A stretch of DNA of 64,000 bases from the NCBI RefSeq assembly GCF_023611505.1, contig NZ_CP097843.1:1736001-1800000 (forward strand), read 5' to 3'. The notes beneath the pieces were generated by a model. It did not search any database. It worked only from the letters and a program-made list of their open reading frames with translations, and was not told where the DNA came from. Positions within the stretch are counted from its first letter, which is position 1. Each line of letters opens with the position of its first letter. Source of the stretch: Streptococcus oralis. GTDB taxonomy: Bacteria > Bacillota > Bacilli > Lactobacillales > Streptococcaceae. Below are positions 10,312 to 19,206 of the stretch, piece by piece. Both the position numbers and the translations under genes were made by a program.

Positions 10312-10440
10312 AACAAAAAAGCCACCTGATTGGGTGGCTTCTTTAGGGAGATTATTATGAAAAAGAAAAGTTTAGGATTTCATTAAATAAAGTTAGGAGG
10401 TCTTTATTTAATGATTATATAATACAAGATGAATCTTAAA
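10312..10440. repeat. SPRITE-like repeat copy 3 (uninterrupted)
   Basis: Complete copy without a BOX insertion. GC hairpin GCCACC TGATTG GGTGGC, then TTTAGGGAGATTATTATG, then a perfect 12-bp inverted repeat CATTAAATAAAG (10381-10392) / CTTTATTTAATG (10402-10413) with the loop TTAGGAGGT. It gives the empty-site sequence for the BOX insertions in copies 2 and 4. Between 10441 and 10513 there is only AT-rich sequence. Confidence 0.7.
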
Positions 10441-10513
10441 GCTAACTTAATTTTTTCTCTGATTTATCATTTTTTTAAAAATTTTTTTCGAATGGAATTT
10501 TCCTCTCCAAGCC

Positions 10514-10745
10514 ATAAAAAAGCCACCTGATTGGGTGGCTTCTTTAGGAGATTATGATGAAAAAGAAAAGTTTGGGATTTCATTAAATAAAGGGTACTCA
10601 ATGAAAATCGAAATCAGACTAGGCAGATAGACGTAAGCATAACGATAGTTAGCTAAGTCGACTCTAACGAAGGTTGGTGAGATTTTCGAAGAGTATTAGG
10701 AGGTCTTTATCTAATAACTATATGATACACGAGGAGACTTAAACT
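10514..10745. repeat. SPRITE-like repeat copy 4, interrupted by a BOX-like element
   Basis: Same order as copy 2: GCCACC/GGTGGC hairpin, AGGAGATTATGATG, CATTAAATAAAG, BOX insertion, TTAGGAGGT, and a slightly mutated right arm (CTTTATCTAATA). Lies downstream of the GNAT gene ending at 10770 and would terminate its transcript on the minus strand. Confidence 0.7.
10594..10696. repeat. BOX-like element, second copy
   Basis: 103 bp, differing from the copy at 4683-4785 at only a few positions, with the same terminal inverted repeats GTACTCAATGAAAATC and GATTTTCGAAGAGTAT and the same insertion point. Confidence 0.75.
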
Positions 10746-10769
10746 TTACTTAAGAAAAAATAATTTTTT

Positions 10770-11186
10770 TTATCTTTTTCGATCCACCCAAATCATTCCT
10801 GTGCAATCATAAGTAGATAAAGTTTCAAATCCCAGAGAACGATAGAATCCCAAGGTTTTTTCTGTCTGTTCGGTCACTAGTTGGACTTGATAGGCATCTT
10901 TGTAATCACCTAAAACCTCTTTCATCAAGTCGCTACCAATCCCTTGGCGCTGATGGCAAGGCAAAACAATCAAATCCTGGACAAAAATCGATGTAAAACC
11001 ATCTCCGACCAAACGGACCAAGCCCACCACGGCATCGCCATCAAGTGCCAGGTAAATCGCTAATGAGTGAGACAAAGCCTGCTCCAACATTTGGGGTTGA
11101 TGTGTATAGTTTGTCCAACCTACTGCCTGATAGAGATGTAAAACATCTTCTAACTTGACAACTTCTTGCTTTCTCACGCTAATCAT
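10770..11186 (-). CDS. GNAT-family N-acetyltransferase
   Basis: A 138-residue single GNAT domain. The acetyl-CoA binding motif A is visible as VLPCHQRQGIGSDLMKEV (Q/RxxGxG/A). Substrate unknown. It follows another GNAT gene by 11 bp on the same strand, so the two are probably co-transcribed; the downstream SPRITE-like repeat supplies the terminator. Confidence 0.85.
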   Translation of the reverse strand: MISVRKQEVVKLEDVLHLYQAVGWTNYTHQPQMLEQALSHSLAIYLALDGDAVVGLVRLVGDGFTSIFVQDLIVLPCHQRQGIGSDLMKEVLGDYKDAYQVQLVTEQTEKTLGFYRSLGFETLSTYDCTGMIWVDRKR

Positions 11187-11197
11187 GTCATCACCTC

Positions 11198-11893
11198 TTA
11201 GAGCTCTCTCAAGCTCTTGTACTGCCGTCCATCTTTATCAAAGTTTTCAGGAGCCAGCCATGCTTCCAAACGAGCTTTAACTTGAGGCCAGTCCTTATCA
11301 ATCATAGAGAGCCAATCCGTATCCCTCGTACGCCCCTTATAAACGACTGCCTGGCGGAAGGTTCCTTCATAGACAAAGCCCAAACGTTCCGCTGCTCGTC
11401 TGGATGGCAGATTTAGAGAATCACATTTCCATTCATAGCGACGATAGTTAAGCTCCTCAAAAACATAGCGAGCTAGGAGATATTGAGCCTCTGTCCCTAT
11501 CCTCGTACCCTTAAGAGCAGGCGAAAAGGTGACGGCACCAACTTCTATTACTCGGTTATTCTGGTCAATGCGCATGAGAGAAAATGTTCCCAAGGCCTTA
11601 CCAGTTGCCTTGTCTATAATCACGTAGTAAAAACGATCCTTACGATTTAACATCTGATTTAAGACGGTAACTAGTTCCTCCATATCTGCCACTGGTTCCT
11701 GAAAGAGGTAGGTCCACATCTCCCGAGGAGTATCTGGACCATAAACAGCTAGCAAATCCTCTGCATGCTTCTCCACCGAAAGAGCCTCTATCCGAGCGTA
11801 GCGCCCTTCTAAGGAATCAATGGAAGGCAATTCACCTGGTGTATAACCTTTCATTGACTCACCAATTATCTGACCATATTCATTTACTGGCAT
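11198..11893 (-). CDS. GNAT-family acetyltransferase, RimJ/RimL type
   Basis: A 231-residue protein of the RimJ/RimL-like Acetyltransf_3 group (GKALGTFSLMRI, ALKGTRIGTEAQYLLARYVFEELNYRRYEWKCDSLN split over the fold, and the SRRAAERLGFVYEG signature). These enzymes acetylate protein N-termini or small amines; the target here is unknown. It starts the small operon with the following GNAT gene; GGAGAAAG lies before the ATG. Confidence 0.85.
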   Translation of the reverse strand: MPVNEYGQIIGESMKGYTPGELPSIDSLEGRYARIEALSVEKHAEDLLAVYGPDTPREMWTYLFQEPVADMEELVTVLNQMLNRKDRFYYVIIDKATGKALGTFSLMRIDQNNRVIEVGAVTFSPALKGTRIGTEAQYLLARYVFEELNYRRYEWKCDSLNLPSRRAAERLGFVYEGTFRQAVVYKGRTRDTDWLSMIDKDWPQVKARLEAWLAPENFDKDGRQYKSLREL

Positions 11894-11986
11894 AGCTTTC
11901 TCCTTGTTTTACGCTGAAAATACTATATCATAATTTTCTCTATATGGAAACTAGCACTCTCCCCAAACTTCATCCTCAACACTACA

Positions 11987-12406
11987 TTAGTGATCCGTTT
12001 TCTTTCTTTTCTCTTCTAAGGCTTGATTAATTCGTTGGGTGAGTTTGTGAGTTTGCCAGATCTGGTACAACCATATCAGTCCATAAATTAACAAGAAAAA
12101 GAACCACAGCAAGGGACTCAACAATGCTGAACCCCAGCCAAAAAATAGGTAGGTCAATACTAAAATAGTAGCTGTCGCTAACAAATGAACTCCTACACGC
12201 ATACTATAAGCAAGAAACTCTAGCCTTTCAAGGATTAAGGTCAATACCCCCATAATTCCACTCATCAAAAACAAAGCTAGAATATTTTTTGTCGTTGGTG
12301 CGGGATAGGTGATACCTGAATAAAACTGAGCCAATAACACCAAACTCAAATAAACAAAGGAGGCCGTCCGCATTCCCGATACAAAATAAGCAATCAATCG
12401 CTTCAT
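11987..12406 (-). CDS. DUF3021 membrane protein, partner of the LytTR regulator
   Basis: A 139-residue protein with four hydrophobic segments and a basic C-terminus, typical of DUF3021. Such proteins are regularly encoded directly after a LytTR DNA-binding protein and are thought to restrain it, as in the LytTR regulatory systems of S. mutans. Here it starts 9 bp after the LytTR gene with TAGGAG as ribosome binding site. Last gene of the ABC-LytTR operon. Confidence 0.8.
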   Translation of the reverse strand: MKRLIAYFVSGMRTASFVYLSLVLLAQFYSGITYPAPTTKNILALFLMSGIMGVLTLILERLEFLAYSMRVGVHLLATATILVLTYLFFGWGSALLSPLLWFFFLLIYGLIWLYQIWQTHKLTQRINQALEEKRKKTDH

Positions 12407-12415
12407 GATTTTCTC

Positions 12416-12871
12416 CTATAAACCTAAATAATCCATTAAGGACTTAACGTATTTCCGACTCACACTAGATTTGATACCCCGAGTCATCTTAGCCATCATG
12501 TTTCCTGAAAAACTATCCGATAATGACTCTAGATGGTCAATGTTTATAATTGAATGACGTGATATCTGTATAAAGTTACGCCGGTTAATCCGATTCTGAA
12601 AGTTTGTCAATGTTTCCTTAGTTTTATAAATCCCGTCTACCGTATAAATGGTCAACAAATTCTTATCGATATCTGCTAGAATAAGATCCTCAATTTTCAC
12701 CATAACCAGATGATCATCCGTTCGAATAGGAATGACCACCTGATTAGTCGTTGAAAATTGTTCTAAATACTCCATGACTTCTCTTGCTTGGTCAGTTAAC
12801 TGAGCTGCCTGAATTAAAATGTGTGGGTCTTTTTCTGAAAACTCTGTCTTCATTTCAAAACGAATCTTCAT
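12416..12871 (-). CDS. LytTR-domain DNA-binding response regulator-like protein (no receiver)
   Basis: A 151-residue protein whose C-terminal 100 residues form a LytTR domain (VVIPIRTDDHLVMVKIEDLILADI, then NRINRRNFIQISRHSIINIDHLES split across the fold). There is no receiver domain, so it is not a conventional two-component regulator. It is paired with the downstream DUF3021 membrane protein and follows an ABC-2 exporter in the same operon, which it may control together with itself. GGAGAG precedes the ATG. Confidence 0.87.
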   Translation of the reverse strand: MKIRFEMKTEFSEKDPHILIQAAQLTDQAREVMEYLEQFSTTNQVVIPIRTDDHLVMVKIEDLILADIDKNLLTIYTVDGIYKTKETLTNFQNRINRRNFIQISRHSIINIDHLESLSDSFSGNMMAKMTRGIKSSVSRKYVKSLMDYLGL

Positions 12872-12889
12872 TTTCTCTCCAATACATCT

Positions 12890-13732
12890 TTATTTTCTCT
12901 TGCTAAACACTTTAACAAATAAAATCCAAAGAAGAATAGCGACGAGACTGATAATAACCACTATAAAGTATGTTTCTTCCTTTGTCAATAGTTCTTGCCA
13001 GTTGATTTGGATTCCCATTTTTTCTTGAAATTCCTGTAACAGACTGTTGTTTCCTGAAAATGCAGTCTCTAACCGATCTTTCATCAAGACTTGTCGATAA
13101 AGAGAAGCAATATAAGTTGCAGGGGTACATTTCATGAAAAGCTGTGCAGAATCAGGTAGTACTCCAATAGGGATATAAGTTCCTACTAAAAATCCAGAGG
13201 CAGTTCCCACTATCGTTGCCAGTTTCCCAAGGCTATCTACAGATTGAAAACGGTAAACCAAGAGAACATTTACCAAACTTGAAAGCAGACTGCTTAACAA
13301 CATAATCAAAGCGATTTCCGGTAAATGACTGATAACTGGGCTCTCTTTAAAATAAAAACTCATAACAGCATACATAAACACCTGCATGACAAAAGAAATG
13401 ACAATACTACTGATTAGATAGGACGTCTGTAAGCCCCAGTTACCTAAATCTGTCAAGAAGAGATCTTGATCCACTTGATTTTCACGATCCTGTACCATTT
13501 GTGTAAGAGCCGTAAAACTGGTTGTCATCCCAGTCACAGCCAAGGTCCCACCCATCAGCCAGTTATTTAAAAGGTTCGTATTATCAGGGAGTTGGGACCA
13601 AGCATCCGTCAAGTTCTTCTGCAAAAAAATGATATAAAGGAGGAAGGAAATCAATGCCCCCAATAATGAGAAAAATACTCCCGAACGATTACGAAAATAT
13701 AAGATAAAATTCCGTTTCAATAAAGCTAGCAT
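12890..13732 (-). CDS. ABC-2 type transporter permease
   Basis: A 280-residue membrane protein with about six helices, the permease half of an ABC-2 exporter. It begins at the last base of the ATPase stop codon (overlap), which indicates coupled translation. The transported substrate is unknown; in similar ABC-LytTR loci candidates include peptides, drugs or lipids. Confidence 0.85.
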   Translation of the reverse strand: MLALLKRNFILYFRNRSGVFFSLLGALISFLLYIIFLQKNLTDAWSQLPDNTNLLNNWLMGGTLAVTGMTTSFTALTQMVQDRENQVDQDLFLTDLGNWGLQTSYLISSIVISFVMQVFMYAVMSFYFKESPVISHLPEIALIMLLSSLLSSLVNVLLVYRFQSVDSLGKLATIVGTASGFLVGTYIPIGVLPDSAQLFMKCTPATYIASLYRQVLMKDRLETAFSGNNSLLQEFQEKMGIQINWQELLTKEETYFIVVIISLVAILLWILFVKVFSKRK

Positions 13733-14598
13733 TAGCGAACCTCTCTTCCTGTAAGTGCAATAAAGGCATCATCCATAGTACCTGGGCGAAACTCAAAAGA
13801 ATCAATTTCTTCTCGAACTTTTGCCAAATATTCAATGGCTTCCTGTGACGTCCTTGGATAAAAAAGATATTTCAACTCGTTTTCTTCCTCTACTGTCATT
13901 CCAGTCTGTAGCAACTTTTCTAAATCCTTCATTTCCTTAAAACGAATTTTTAGGATATTAGATGCATACTGACTTTTGATAGCAGTCGCAGAACCTTGCG
14001 CGATCACTTTTCCATGATCAACGATATAGATCTGATCCGCTTCATCTGCTTCATCCAGATAATGAGTCGTTAAGATAATAGTCATCCCTTCATCCTTTTG
14101 TAGTCGATACAGCAGATCCCATATGGATTTGCGAGTCTGAATATCAAGACCTGTCGTTGGTTCATCCAAGAAAAGAATATCTGGTCGCGAAAGAAGAGCA
14201 CGCGCAATATCAACCCGACGTTTTTGCCCACCTGACAAGGTTCCATAGAGTTGTTTCTGGAAAGCAGTCAAACCCAGTTGATGAATCAAATCATCCACAC
14301 GACTTGCTGCAATCTCCTTATACTGTTGAGCACGAATCGTGAGATTTTCCCTAACCGTCAACATCTCATCCAGTACACTAGCTTGAAAAACAACTCCGAT
14401 TTTCGTATTTGGCGCATATCGAATTTGACCTTGTGTCGGCTTTTTCAAACCGATTAACATGGAAATAGTGGTTGATTTCCCTGCACCATTGGGTCCCAAA
14501 ATAGCATTGAAACTTCCTTTTTCAAACTCTAACTGAATATCATCGACAGCCATATGATTGCCGTACCGTTTAGTCAAATGTTTAGCTTGTAAAATCAT
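13732..14598 (-). CDS. ABC transporter ATP-binding protein (ABC-2 exporter)
   Basis: A 288-residue ATPase. Walker A GPNGAGKST, signature LSGGQKRR, Walker [12 protein letters not shown] and the switch histidine TTHYLDEA are intact. The C-terminal extension with FRPGTMDDAFIALTG is typical of the drug or antibiotic exporter subfamily. First gene of the operon ATPase-permease-LytTR-DUF3021; GAGGAGGG precedes the ATG. Confidence 0.92.
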   Translation of the reverse strand: MILQAKHLTKRYGNHMAVDDIQLEFEKGSFNAILGPNGAGKSTTISMLIGLKKPTQGQIRYAPNTKIGVVFQASVLDEMLTVRENLTIRAQQYKEIAASRVDDLIHQLGLTAFQKQLYGTLSGGQKRRVDIARALLSRPDILFLDEPTTGLDIQTRKSIWDLLYRLQKDEGMTIILTTHYLDEADEADQIYIVDHGKVIAQGSATAIKSQYASNILKIRFKEMKDLEKLLQTGMTVEEENELKYLFYPRTSQEAIEYLAKVREEIDSFEFRPGTMDDAFIALTGREVR

Positions 14599-14640
14599 AT
14601 TTTTCCCTCCTCTTTACCTCACTAGTTTAACAAAAAGAAT

Positions 14641-15035
14641 GAAAGAAAAATCGACTTTTGAGATAAGCAGTTAAAATGAAAGGCCAAGTGGTAAAATAAT
14701 GGGGGCTAAGTTAAAGTGGTTCAGGCTGCAACCGTTTTTCTCCTATCGAATCACTAGAGGAAGTTTAAAATCACTTACAACCAAACATTATTTTTTAAAA
14801 CATGCGCTATAAAAGAGGTGTTTTACCACATCTAGCAGAAAAAGCCAAAAGTCGGTAGTATTGTTCTCACCAAAGCAAACAATAAAAAATGAATCAGAAA
14901 TCATGACACACACTCCCTTCTAGTAAAATGAAAATGCTGAATGGGGCAGGATTGAATTTGAAGTAAGCAAGTATGGTCCTGAATTTGAAACTGCCATTAA
15001 CGATAAGTCTATCTATTAGGAAAGAAATCTTCAAT
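14641..15035. other. Intergenic region, mostly unassigned, with a possible coding remnant
   Basis: About 400 bp upstream of the ABC operon with no credible gene. On the plus strand near 14930-15019 a short open stretch reads EWGRIEFEVSKYGPEF and ends at TAG, with protein-like composition but no start or ribosome binding site. It could be the debris of a lost gene. Nothing else was recognised. Confidence 0.35.
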
Positions 15036-15044
15036 ACAAGCAAA

Positions 15045-15075
15045 AACAGCTCTTGTTATCCAAGAAGAGCTGTTC
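15045..15075 (-). terminator. Terminator after yjdF (bidirectional shape)
   Basis: Minus strand AACAGCTCTT CTTGGATAAC AAGAGCTGTT followed by TTTG; the plus strand continues CTATTTT. It lies about 20 bp after the yjdF stop. Confidence 0.75.
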
Positions 15076-15097
15076 TATTTTATGAAAGAGAGAGTCA

Positions 15098-15511
15098 CTA
15101 GTGCCCCTTGTGCTTCTCTCTACGTTTTTGCTGTTTGCGTTCAAATTTCTCTTGCTTGAGCAATTGCTTTTGGAGACTAGACTGTTGTTTTGAATGCTTT
15201 TTTTGTTCCTCGTGCTGCAACTGTAAAAGCTCTTGTGACTTAGAAGAAACTTTCTGCTTCACCTGTTTCTTTACAGCTCGCTGCAGACGCTTCGGATTCT
15301 TAATCTTCACATGCTGTTTGACTGTTGCCTCTGGACTAAAAGATAACCGAACAAACTGAGTCTGTAAAAGTTTCAAAATTTCATCCTCTTTTGGTTCCTG
15401 ACCAAATGTCACTCGACAAACTTGATAAGTTCCCTCGTACTCTTGTTCAAACAATCCATGCCAAAATCCATCTTCAAAATAAACTGTCAAGCCAATTGAA
15501 ACGATTTCCAC
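15098..15511 (-). CDS. yjdF: YjdF family protein (DUF2992)
   Basis: A 137-residue protein matching YjdF: a conserved N-terminal half (VSIGLTVYFEDGFWHGLFE, then YQVCRVTFGQEPKEDEI) and a very basic, Lys/Gln-rich C-terminal half likely to be helical or to bind nucleic acid. Its biochemical function is not established. The start is GTG at 15511 with AAGGAGG seven bases upstream. The leader upstream is long and structured, as for yjdF genes under the yjdF RNA motif that responds to azaaromatic compounds. Confidence 0.85.
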   Translation of the reverse strand: MEIVSIGLTVYFEDGFWHGLFEQEYEGTYQVCRVTFGQEPKEDEILKLLQTQFVRLSFSPEATVKQHVKIKNPKRLQRAVKKQVKQKVSSKSQELLQLQHEEQKKHSKQQSSLQKQLLKQEKFERKQQKRREKHKGH

Positions 15512-15521
15512 GACAGCACCT

Positions 15522-15627
15522 CCTTAAATCTATCCCTAAGAATGGACAACCAAGGAGGAAGGTTACTGATAGGCTTGCCTACGTCTGGACTACCAACCAG
15601 AACTGTGTTTTTATCTTAGTTGGGACT
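15522..15627 (-). ncRNA. Candidate yjdF-motif riboswitch leader
   Basis: The transcript from the promoter at about 15628-15633 (TATAAT with TGC before it) has roughly 110 nt before the GTG. It begins with CCAACTAAG..., can pair CCAAC with GTTGG, and carries several further short stems up to AACCTTCCTCCTTGGTTG, which could mask or release the ribosome binding site. The call rests mainly on the gene downstream and the position; I could not check it against a covariance model. Confidence 0.6.
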
Positions 15628-15646
15628 ATTATAGCATAATCCAATT

Positions 15647-15678
15647 TAAAAATCCTCCAGATTCTACTCTGAAGGATT
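15647..15678 (-). terminator. Terminator after leuS
   Basis: Minus strand ATCCTTCAGA GTAGAA TCTGGAGGAT followed by TTTTAAATT, a 10-bp stem starting 7 bp after the leuS stop. It sits directly before the yjdF promoter. Confidence 0.8.
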
Positions 15679-15684
15679 CCTATC

Positions 15685-18186
15685 TTATTTCACAACGATA
15701 TTTACCAGCTTGTTCGGTACCGCAATCACTTTCACGATTTCCTTACCGTCAATCTCCGCTTTAACTTTTTCGTCAGCGAGAGCAATTTCTTGCAATTCTT
15801 CGCGTGAGAGGTCTTTAGCGACCATGAGTTTGGCACGGACTTTTCCTTTGATTTGGACGACGATTTCGATTTCGTCTTCAACCAATTTGCTTTCGTCCCA
15901 TGTTGGCCAAGCTACATAAGAGATGGACTCACCTGTTGCTGCAACTGTTTGCCAGAGTTCTTCTGCCAAGTGAGGCGCAAATGGTGCAATCAATTGGATA
16001 AAGCTTTTTGCATAGTCAACATAGAGCTTGTCTTCCTTGTTAGCCGCGTTGACAAAGACCATAAGTTGGGCAATGGCTGTGTTGAATTTCATGGACTCGA
16101 TTTGCTCAGTGACAGCTTTGACTGTTTCATTGTAGACCTTGTCAAGAGCACCATTATTTTCCGCAGCGATTTCTTTACTTGTAATCAAACGGTAAACACG
16201 GTCGAGGAATTTACGGCTTCCTTCCAAACCTTCTTCAGACCACGCAATTGAAGCATCAAGCGGTCCCATGAACATTTCATAAACACGAAGGGTATCAGCA
16301 CCGTATTGTTCCACTACGTCGTCTGGGTTGACAACGTTTTTGAGCGATTTAGACATCTTGGCTGGCGCTTGCTCCAACTCTTCTCCTGTTTCCACATGGA
16401 AGAAGGAACCATCACGTTTTTCAACCTTATCAGTCGCTACAAGAGCTCCACGGTGGTCACGGTAGCTTGTTCCCAAAATCATCCCTTGGTTAAAGAGTTT
16501 TTGGAATGGTTCCTTAGTCGGAACAACACCGAGGTCATAGAGGAATTTATGCCAGAAACGAGCGTAAAGCAAGTGAAGCACAGCGTGTTCTGCACCACCC
16601 ACATAGATATCGACTGGCAACCATTGTTTGAGGAGATCCTCATCAGCCAATTTCTCAGTATTGTGTGGGTCAATATAACGGAGGTAGTACCAGCTTGAAC
16701 CAGCCCATTGTGGCATAGTGTTTGTTTCACGACGACCCTTGACACCATCTTCACGAGTCACTTCTAGCCAGTCGGTCAAGTTAGCCAATGGGCTTTCCCC
16801 AGTACCTGAAGGGCGGATGTCCTTAGTTACAGGCAAAACAAGTGGCAATTCACTTTCTGGAACAGCTGTTGAAGTCCCATCTTTCCAATGAATAATTGGG
16901 ATTGGCTCACCCCAGTAACGTTGACGGCTAAAGAGCCAGTCGCGGAGACGGTAGGTGATTTTCTCTTGACCACAGCCTTTTTCTTCCAACCAAGCGACAA
17001 TCTTGGCAATAGCGTCTTCTTTGTTCAGTCCATCTAGGAAGTCTGAATTGACATGAAGACCGTCTTCTGTGTAAGCAGCCTCTTCAACGTTTCCACCTTC
17101 AAGCACTTCGACGATTGGAAGGTCAAATTGTTTGGCAAATTCCCAGTCACGTTGGTCGTGGGCTGGCACAGCCATAACCGCACCTGTTCCATAGCTAGCA
17201 AGAACGTAGTCAGCAATCCAGATTGGGATTTTTTTACCATTGACAGGGTTGATGGCATAAGCACCCGTCCAAACCCCTGTTTTTTCCTTGGCAAGGTCGG
17301 TACGAGCCAAGTCAGACTTGAGACTAGCTTGGTGTTTGTAGTCTGCTACGGCTTCAGCTTGTTCTGGACTGACGATAGCATCTACCAAATCATGCTCAGG
17401 CGCCAAGACTGTGAAGGTCGCACCGAAAAGAGTATCAGGACGAGTGGTAAAGACGGTAAATTCCTTGTCAGTCCCTTTCACTTTGAAAGTTACATTAGCA
17501 CCAGTTGATTTACCAATCCAGTTGCGTTGCATATCCTTGATAGACTCTGGCCAATCCAACTCATCCAAGTCGTTAAGCAAGCGCTCTGCATAGGCCGTAA
17601 TTTTGAGCATCCATTGGCGCATTGGTTTGCGGACTACTGGATAGCCACCACGCTCAGAAGTTCCATCAGGAAGCACTTCTTCGTTGGCAATGGCCGTTCC
17701 CAATTCTTCCACCCAGTTTACTGGTACTTCCGCTTCATAGGCCAAGCCTTTTTCGTAAAGCTTGGTGAAAATCCACTGAGTCCATTTGTAGTAGTTTGGA
17801 TCTGTTGTATTGACTTCACGATCCCAGTCGTAAGAGAAGCCAAGTGCATTGATTTGACGTTTGAAGTTGGCAATATTTTCCGCTGTAAATTCTGCCGGGT
17901 CATTCCCCGTATCCATAGCGTATTGCTCTGCAGGCAAACCAAAGGCATCCCATCCCATTGGGTGAAGGACATTGTATCCTTGCGCACGTTTGTAACGGCT
18001 GAGGATATCGGTTGCTGTATAACCTTCTGGGTGTCCTACGTGCAATCCAGCTCCTGATGGATATGGGAACATATCGAGAGCATAAAACTTCGGTTTTGAT
18101 GCGTCTGTTCCTGTCTTAAATGTATGATGTTCTGCCCAGTAGCCCTGCCACTTAGGCTCAATTTCTTTATGATTGTAAAAACTCAT
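15685..18186 (-). CDS. leuS: Leucyl-tRNA synthetase
   Basis: Class I synthetase charging tRNA-Leu. In 833 residues the HIGH-like motif is [16 protein letters not shown], the KMSKS motif is KMSKSLKN, and the CP1 editing domain ([12 protein letters not shown]) is present. Length is normal for bacterial LeuRS. Only about 30 nt separate the -10 TATAAT (near 18213-18218, with TGG before it) from the ATG, so there is no room for a T-box leader. Confidence 0.98.
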   Translation of the reverse strand: MSFYNHKEIEPKWQGYWAEHHTFKTGTDASKPKFYALDMFPYPSGAGLHVGHPEGYTATDILSRYKRAQGYNVLHPMGWDAFGLPAEQYAMDTGNDPAEFTAENIANFKRQINALGFSYDWDREVNTTDPNYYKWTQWIFTKLYEKGLAYEAEVPVNWVEELGTAIANEEVLPDGTSERGGYPVVRKPMRQWMLKITAYAERLLNDLDELDWPESIKDMQRNWIGKSTGANVTFKVKGTDKEFTVFTTRPDTLFGATFTVLAPEHDLVDAIVSPEQAEAVADYKHQASLKSDLARTDLAKEKTGVWTGAYAINPVNGKKIPIWIADYVLASYGTGAVMAVPAHDQRDWEFAKQFDLPIVEVLEGGNVEEAAYTEDGLHVNSDFLDGLNKEDAIAKIVAWLEEKGCGQEKITYRLRDWLFSRQRYWGEPIPIIHWKDGTSTAVPESELPLVLPVTKDIRPSGTGESPLANLTDWLEVTREDGVKGRRETNTMPQWAGSSWYYLRYIDPHNTEKLADEDLLKQWLPVDIYVGGAEHAVLHLLYARFWHKFLYDLGVVPTKEPFQKLFNQGMILGTSYRDHRGALVATDKVEKRDGSFFHVETGEELEQAPAKMSKSLKNVVNPDDVVEQYGADTLRVYEMFMGPLDASIAWSEEGLEGSRKFLDRVYRLITSKEIAAENNGALDKVYNETVKAVTEQIESMKFNTAIAQLMVFVNAANKEDKLYVDYAKSFIQLIAPFAPHLAEELWQTVAATGESISYVAWPTWDESKLVEDEIEIVVQIKGKVRAKLMVAKDLSREELQEIALADEKVKAEIDGKEIVKVIAVPNKLVNIVVK

Positions 18187-18305
18187 GCTATTTCTCCAAT
18201 TTTATGATGTTACTATTATACCATTTTCAAGAGATTTTTACAGATGAAATCATGAAGTTTCCATTGATACCTATTACAAAACATACTCTAACTATTTCCT
18301 TTTAA

Positions 18306-18334
18306 TTGACCACCAAAATTGAAAGTTGTATAAT
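18306..18334 (+). promoter_or_regulatory. Promoter of the ICMT-like gene
   Basis: -35 TTGACC (18306-18311), 17-bp spacer, -10 TATAAT (18329-18334), then TGGAGGAAATAATC before the ATG at 18355. One of the closest matches to consensus in the window. Confidence 0.8.
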
Positions 18335-18354
18335 GCTAGCTGGAGGAAATAATC

Positions 18355-18918
18355 ATGGATTTACAAACGATTTTTGCATATGGGTTCATTCTCCTTTTCA
18401 TCATCACAGAAACATGGATTAAAAGGAAAACAAAATCAAACAATGAAAATAACTCTGAAGACAAAGGAAGTCGTTACATCATTATTGGTAGTGTTGTTTG
18501 TTGTCTTCTATTAATGAATGAACAACTTCTACCTTCTATAGCTCAACTGCCACATTTTTTGATCTATATTGGAATTCTCCTTTCTCTAGCCGGCTTTATA
18601 TTACGTATCTATGCAGTTAATTATCTTGGGAAGAATTTTACACTTGCTGTTCAAACAACAGATAGTCAACAGTTGGTAGAAGCAGGTCCCTACTCTATAG
18701 TAAGAAATCCTGCCTATACTGGTAGCATCGTATCCATACTTGGCTTGTCAATTGTTTCATTAAATCCTCTCACAATTATTATTTGTCTCATTCTATTGGT
18801 AGTTGGTTACAGTATTCGATTAAAGGTAGAAGAAAAAGCCTTACACAATCATTTTGGAAAAGCATTTGAAACATACTGTCAAAAGGTTCACTATCGAATT
18901 TTCCCTTATATTTGGTAA
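18355..18918 (+). CDS. Isoprenylcysteine carboxyl methyltransferase-like membrane protein
   Basis: A 187-residue integral membrane protein. The C-terminal region has the ICMT/PEMT fold features: LVEAGPYSIVRNPAYTGS, which contains the RNPxY-type cofactor loop, and the later RLKVEEKALHNHFGKAF with the conserved E-E. Bacterial members probably methylate a lipid or small substrate with SAM; the substrate is not known. Monocistronic, with its own promoter and a terminator at 18991-19030. Confidence 0.8.
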   Translation: MDLQTIFAYGFILLFIITETWIKRKTKSNNENNSEDKGSRYIIIGSVVCCLLLMNEQLLPSIAQLPHFLIYIGILLSLAGFILRIYAVNYLGKNFTLAVQTTDSQQLVEAGPYSIVRNPAYTGSIVSILGLSIVSLNPLTIIICLILLVVGYSIRLKVEEKALHNHFGKAFETYCQKVHYRIFPYIW

Positions 18919-18990
18919 TTTCATTCAAATATAACATACCTTTCAACTAGATTTGACTGATTACTAAACATGATAAATATTTCTTTAATG

Positions 18991-19030
18991 AAGGATTGAG
19001 TTTTGCGTTATGCAAAATTCAATCCTTTTA
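18991..19030 (+). terminator. Strong terminator after the ICMT-like gene
   Basis: AAGGATTGA GTTTTGC GTTAT GCAAAAT TCAATCCTTTT, a long interrupted stem with a T-run. The rest of the gap up to 19182 shows nothing recognisable. Confidence 0.8.
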
Positions 19031-19182
19031 GTTTGATTTCACTCTGTTTATATCGGATGCCACTATGTTGGACTTTAGGGTATTATTTCTCCAAAATAAT
19101 TCTAGCCTTCCTTTCATAACATCTCCCAAAAATTTTTACTTTTTCGGAACTATTGATTTAAATCATATCCTTTAACTCAAAA

Positions 19183-19203
19183 TTAGCTCCTAATCGGAGC
19201 TAA
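19183..19203 (-). terminator. Terminator after the phosphoglycerate-mutase-family gene
   Basis: Minus strand TTAGCTCC GATTA GGAGCTAA followed by TTTTG, directly behind the stop at 19207. Confidence 0.75.
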
Positions 19204-19206
19204 CTT

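Noticed and set aside
10358-10384. MKKKSLGFH mini-ORF of the SPRITE-like repeats as a real gene
   Set aside because: Nine codons, present in several repeat copies and decayed in copy 1; more likely a property of the repeat. Kept as a finding, not as a CDS.
18187-18230. Possible T-box leader before leuS
   Set aside because: Only about 30 nt lie between the -10 element and the ATG, far too short for a T-box.
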